DNA of 64,000 nt from an uncultured Pelagibacteraceae bacterium. Lineage in GTDB: Bacteria; Pseudomonadota; Alphaproteobacteria; Pelagibacterales; Pelagibacteraceae. Where the stretch lies: positions 168,334-232,333 of the forward strand of contig CACHJZ010000002.1 in NCBI GenBank assembly GCA_902580275.1. The letters are read 5' to 3'. The notes below the pieces were generated by a model. That model saw only the letters and a program-made list of their open reading frames with translations, made no database searches and had not been told where the DNA came from. The translations under genes were made by a program, and so were the position numbers. This document shows positions 61,713 to 64,000 of the stretch, one piece after another (within the stretch, counting starts at the first letter, position 1; the number at the start of each line of letters is the position of its first letter).

Positions 61713-64000
61713 TTAAAGTTTTGTAAGTATGGTATCAATTTTTTTTAAATTATCGGATATTTTTTCTCGGGCTTCTAATCTTATTTTGCCAAGTTTTACA
61801 GGACTTAAATCATCAAATTTTTGTTTATTAATAAACTGTTTTATAATTGACTCACATTCCTTTGATATATCAGCAATATTAATATGACTTTTAATATTTT
61901 CTTTAAATTCTGTTAAAGGTACTTGAAGTATACGTTTATGAATATCACGATGACCAAAATCACCTGTGGTTTGAAAATCCTTAATCATTTTATTTGCATA
62001 ATTTGAATTTAAGAAACCCACTAAAAAATAAGCTTCTTTTAAATTATTTGTAAAATAACAGTAAGCTTTACTCTCAACAATAAAATCTAACTCTTGTTCA
62101 TTCCTCTTAAAAACCGCTGCACTAACATCTTTAGCTGAAGATGTATAAAGAACAACAAATTTATGTTCTAAACTCTGTTTAGTAAGTAAATTTTGATAAT
62201 TAAGTCTTTCATATAAAGTCATAGATTTATTGTTTTTTTTCCATATTACTTCTGCTTTATTAAACCATCGAGAACTGTCTAAGTCTCCATCCATTTCCAT
62301 ATCTTGTGATGAAAATATTTCTAAATTGTTTGGTTTTTTAATTAATGGTAAAACAATTTTATAAAATCTAGTAAAACCAAAAGGTATTAAGCTGTTAGAT
62401 AGACAAGTTATATTGATATATTTACTTGATATTAGTCCTTCAATTTTTTTATCTTTGTAAGGTTTTTTTGCTGTTTTATTTATTTCCTCACTTGTTTTAA
62501 TATTAATTTTTTTATCTTTTAATTGACCTGGATTTTTTTGATTGAAATCAAAAAAATATAAATTTCGCGGGGTTATTGTTGCGCCTTGATAAAACTTATC
62601 TTTATAATAATTTATTTTATGTGTGCTTTTTTTTAATTTTGTTATAGCAGTCTGATCACCAAGATTTGATAAGTAAAATTTACTTTTTTTAGTATCTAAG
62701 TATTTTTGTGCAGATATTAGATTCATATCAGGAGAAGGTAATTTACCTGACAAAATTTTGCCATCCCAAGCTTTTGTATCATTTTTAGGTGAAAAATTAT
62801 CAAAAAATAAAACACAGGATACTGTTTTAAATAATGGTTTAACTTCTTCAAGGTCCCAAATCTCAGTAATTTTCATTTTTTCTAAATGTTCATTCCTTGT
62901 TTTTTCATGTTGCATTCCATTAAAAAAACTTCTTGGAAGAACAAAAGCTAGTTTTGATTTTTTTTTAAAATAATTTTTAAAACAATGAGCAATGAAAAGA
63001 GCGGCAACTTCGTAATGCGTGAGATTTTGTTGGCCTTCGGGTAAATAATCATAAGTTTTACCAATTTTTTTTAAATCTTCTTTGTAGTCTTTGCTATTAA
63101 TGGATTTGTAAGTGAACCATGGAGGATTACCTATAACTATGTCAAATTGGTTTTTAAAAAAATAAGGTCTATATAAATTTGATAAAATAAATTTCCAAAT
63201 CGTATTTCTATCCTGATCTTTTGCATTTTTAAGACCTTTATAAATTTTATGAAATGATTCTGTAATTAATTCATTATAATTCTTACCTTTTAATGATCCT
63301 TTAAAAGATTTTTCAAATTGCTCATAATTGAATGTATTTTTATTTTGATGAAGTTTAGCTAGATCATTACAAAAATTTAAACAATCATTAAAAATATCAA
63401 GATTTTCAAAAATAACTGAATTTAAATTATATTTAACTGTATTAATTCTTAAATTAAAAGTTGAACCCTCTAGGGTTTCTTCGAAAGGTGGTAACAATGT
63501 ATTAGTCATAAAAACATTTAACAAAAGAGGTTTTTTTAATTCTTTTATTTTATTTTTTAATGTTAATAGAATTGTAGTTTTAGAAATTAAAACTGATAAA
63601 GGATGTATGTCTAAACCATAAACTCTACTTGATATTTCCTCAATTGTAAGATTTTTTTTAATAAGTTTATTAATAGAAGCCCTAAGAAAAGAACCGCTTC
63701 CACATGATGGATCAATTATCTTACTATTTTCTTTAATATTAATATTTTCAACAATTAATTCACATAGCCAGTCTGGTGTATAATATTCACCTAGAGCTTT
63801 CTTGCTGTCTATATCCATAAATTCTTGATAGATACCCTTTAAAATATCTTCATTAATTGAGCTGAAATTATAGTTATTAATTTCATTAACAATTAATTGA
63901 GAAAATTTAAAAATTTTATTTATATTTTCACTCGTTGAAGCCCAACTAAAAAAATCCTTTTCTGTAAAATTTTGTACATTAAGACTGTAAAAAATTGTTC
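61713..64000 (-). CDS. N6-adenine DNA methylase, Eco57I/TaqI-like (5' partial)
   Basis: The track gives 701 aa from 63818, but the same frame stays open to the window edge (FFSWASTSENIN, then EDILKGIYQEFMDIDSKKALGEYYTP), so the true start is beyond 64000. SAM motif I is IIDPSCGSGSFLRAS and motif IV is IVIGNPPWFTYKS, giving the N6-adenine (NPPW) class. The long C-terminal part (about 400 residues) resembles the specificity region of type IIG/Eco57I-like enzymes (YYKDKFYQGATITPRNLYFF). No nuclease motif is visible in this portion; one may lie upstream, or the partner may be a separate gene. Lies in the putative island at the tRNA-Ser half. Confidence 0.85.
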   Translation of the reverse strand, partial: TIFYSLNVQNFTEKDFFSWASTSENINKIFKFSQLIVNEINNYNFSSINEDILKGIYQEFMDIDSKKALGEYYTPDWLCELIVENINIKENSKIIDPSCGSGSFLRASINKLIKKNLTIEEISSRVYGLDIHPLSVLISKTTILLTLKNKIKELKKPLLLNVFMTNTLLPPFEETLEGSTFNLRINTVKYNLNSVIFENLDIFNDCLNFCNDLAKLHQNKNTFNYEQFEKSFKGSLKGKNYNELITESFHKIYKGLKNAKDQDRNTIWKFILSNLYRPYFFKNQFDIVIGNPPWFTYKSINSKDYKEDLKKIGKTYDYLPEGQQNLTHYEVAALFIAHCFKNYFKKKSKLAFVLPRSFFNGMQHEKTRNEHLEKMKITEIWDLEEVKPLFKTVSCVLFFDNFSPKNDTKAWDGKILSGKLPSPDMNLISAQKYLDTKKSKFYLSNLGDQTAITKLKKSTHKINYYKDKFYQGATITPRNLYFFDFNQKNPGQLKDKKINIKTSEEINKTAKKPYKDKKIEGLISSKYINITCLSNSLIPFGFTRFYKIVLPLIKKPNNLEIFSSQDMEMDGDLDSSRWFNKAEVIWKKNNKSMTLYERLNYQNLLTKQSLEHKFVVLYTSSAKDVSAAVFKRNEQELDFIVESKAYCYFTNNLKEAYFLVGFLNSNYANKMIKDFQTTGDFGHRDIHKRILQVPLTEFKENIKSHINIADISKECESIIKQFINKQKFDDLSPVKLGKIRLEAREKISDNLKKIDTILTKL

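Overview
The window comes from a streamlined, very AT-rich (about 70% A+T judged by eye) free-living alphaproteobacterium. The gene set and packing fit the Pelagibacterales (SAR11) or a similar marine lineage. The signs are: genes that abut or overlap by 1 to 44 bp, almost no spacers, a tetrameric sarcosine oxidase operon (soxBDAG), a proton-pumping pyrophosphatase, alphaproteobacterial gene orders (bamE / cytochrome bc1 chaperone / rpmF / plsX / ihfA / merR; nrdR-ribD-ribE-ribBA-ribH-nusB-thiL; pdxJ-acpS-lepB-rnc-recO) and lysine- and asparagine-rich proteins. Species cannot be assigned without a search.

Layout. 1-9.2 kb: 5'-truncated gatB with a homopolymer frameshift, an O-methyltransferase, trhO, a MATE exporter, then the convergent sox operon that oxidises sarcosine to glycine. 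9.3-18.97 kb: tRNA-Ser(GCT), a lytic transglycosylase, and a long + strand run for lysine/peptidoglycan precursor (dapA), ribosome rescue (smpB), folate (folK), stringent response (rsh), pyrimidine (pyrE), vitamin B6 (pdxJ), acyl carrier protein activation (acpS), protein export (lepB), RNase III and recO. 19-27.4 kb: hemB, a hydroxylase-like protein, rpiB, glyA, then the riboflavin cluster. 27.5-40.5 kb: H+-PPase, outer-membrane assembly (bamE), ribosomal proteins, plsX, ihfA, heme A synthase, O-acetylhomoserine sulfhydrylase, rplM-rpsI, argC, a tiny lipoprotein, homoserine dehydrogenase and two transporters, the second frameshifted.

40.55-48.44 kb is an accessory region. It holds a gene-free stretch, a minimal ogt, a GC-rich stretch that folds into several hairpins and looks like an undescribed structured RNA on the minus strand, a 54-residue two-TM protein missing from the ORF track, and a complete tyrosine recombinase with its own promoter and an 11-bp perfect inverted repeat. 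After these comes a surface-polysaccharide cassette (GT11, GT2, Gfo/Idh/MocA, double-domain GT, left-handed beta-helix acyltransferase, GIY-YIG protein) that ends at tRNA-Glu(TTC).

48.5-61.5 kb returns to core genes: glpX, an SbmA/BacA transporter, an NDUFS4-like complex I subunit, tRNA-Pro(TGG), nhaA, a glutathione peroxidase, and a long minus-strand operon (rarD, mltB, an RlpA/SPOR lipoprotein, dacC, tmk, holB, metG, tatD, a metallo-hydrolase). At 61.53 kb a tRNA-Ser(TGA) 5' half stops at the last base of the anticodon loop. It is followed by a hairpin terminator, a 9-bp direct repeat and a large N6-adenine DNA methylase that runs off the right edge. This looks like the left end of a second genomic island.

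The points most worth following up are the structured RNA next to ogt, the recombinase with its palindrome, the tRNA-Ser half as an island boundary, the two +1-base homopolymer frameshifts, the divergent genes whose start codons overlap, and the losses of era, fabH, YceD, the RibA zinc ligands and a middle region of Rsh.
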